Shown here: positions 63,873 to 64,000 of the stretch, one piece after another
Position numbering within the stretch: position 1 is the stretch's first letter
How the letters are laid out: each line of letters opens with the position of its first letter
Assembly: GCF_021030645.1 (NCBI RefSeq)
Contig: NZ_JACGCJ010000008.1
Coordinates: 30,946 to 94,945 of the forward strand
Origin: Agrilactobacillus fermenti
GTDB taxonomy: Bacteria; Bacillota; Bacilli; Lactobacillales; Lactobacillaceae
Length of the DNA: 64,000 bases
Direction of reading: 5' to 3'
Notes under the pieces: model-generated
Databases searched by the model: none
Told to the model about the DNA's origin: nothing
What the model saw: only the letters and a program-made list of their open reading frames with translations
Program-made: the position numbers and the translations under genes

Positions 63873-64000
63873 TGGAACTACTCCGTGTCAAGTAGACAAC
63901 TTAAATAATTAAAATGCTTATGCACTTTTCTTAACGGCATGGCACCCATATTCGTTGGGGGTCATGCCGTTAAGTGTTTCTTGGCGACGTTTGTTGTTAT
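63873..64000. mobile_element. IS3-family element, one end
   Basis: The IS end is taken as about TGGAACTACTCCGTGTCAAG (63873), followed by a short non-coding strip and the transposase 3' end. Element continues outside the window, so the other inverted repeat and the target duplication cannot be checked; the exact boundary is a guess. Confidence 0.6.
63918..64000 (-). CDS. IS3-family transposase (OrfB), C-terminal end
   Basis: Leftward frame ending at 63918 reads NNKRRQETLNGMTPNEYG then CHAVKKSA and stop. The YNNKRxxxxLxGMTPxEY pattern closes the integrase core of IS3-family (IS150-like) transposases. The catalytic DDE residues and start lie outside the window. Confidence 0.8.
   Translation of the reverse strand, partial: NNKRRQETLNGMTPNEYGCHAVKKSA

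Overview
The window is chromosomal DNA of a low-GC Gram-positive bacterium, almost certainly a member of the Lactobacillaceae. This rests on strong AGGAGG-type ribosome binding sites, frequent TTG starts, a purEKCSQLFMNHD operon with PurBox-like sites, T-box and TPP leader elements, a class III fructose-bisphosphatase, a WxL-like surface protein, oleate hydratase and a YcsG/PxpABC-type operon. Species cannot be assigned from the sequence; Loigolactobacillus-like GC content is only a guess. No rRNA or tRNA gene and no CRISPR array was seen.

Layout. 1-1.3 kb: start of an unidentified leftward gene and a YhaM-type exoribonuclease. 1.5-7.3 kb: AT-rich cell-envelope genes (large PTPS-related membrane protein, polyprenyl-phosphate sugar transferase, WxL-like secreted protein). 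7.4-11.4 kb, leftward: a haem-stress module, HssR-HssS two-component system plus HrtB-HrtA exporter, with an HssR-box-like direct repeat in front of hrtB. 11.5-23 kb, rightward: the complete eleven-gene purine operon from a PurBox-bearing promoter that sits back to back with the hssR promoter. 23-24.2 kb: gene remnants (TetR tail, antitoxin/toxin scar) and a small hypothetical protein. 24.5-29.2 kb: amino-acid permease, tyrosine phosphatase, fbp. 29.6-37.4 kb: aroC-aroA, then three tandem paralogous secreted repeat proteins, then a T-box leader followed by tyrA-aroK and a DUF1361 protein. 37.6-41.6 kb: small membrane proteins, an ArsR-type regulator with a 28-bp perfect palindrome and oleate hydratase, and an XRE membrane regulator. 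41.7-47.8 kb, leftward: lone nanE, then a 5-oxoproline operon (pxpB-pxpC-accC-like-pxpA-ycsG). 48-48.7 kb: a tandem array of structured repeats. 48.7-54.8 kb: two membrane-anchored exported proteins, a class A PBP with a long coiled-coil tail, a macro-domain protein and guanine deaminase. 54.8-58.4 kb, leftward: TPP riboswitch-tenA, DUF1858/DUF438 pair and plsY. 58.5-63.8 kb: MFS transporter and a three-gene envelope operon with a second PTPS-related protein and a GT39-like glycosyltransferase. The right edge cuts into an IS3-family element.

The most unusual feature is a family of roughly 115-bp intergenic repeats present in at least nine complete copies plus fragments. Every copy can fold into nested helices, and copies differ at paired positions in a compensatory way (several independent base-pair swaps). 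Three subfamilies (A, B, C) keep the same scaffold with different outer arms. Copies lie next to stop codons (purD, fbp, the 48.7-kb gene), occur as an A-B-A-B-A tandem array, and one copy separates the TPP riboswitch terminator from tenA.
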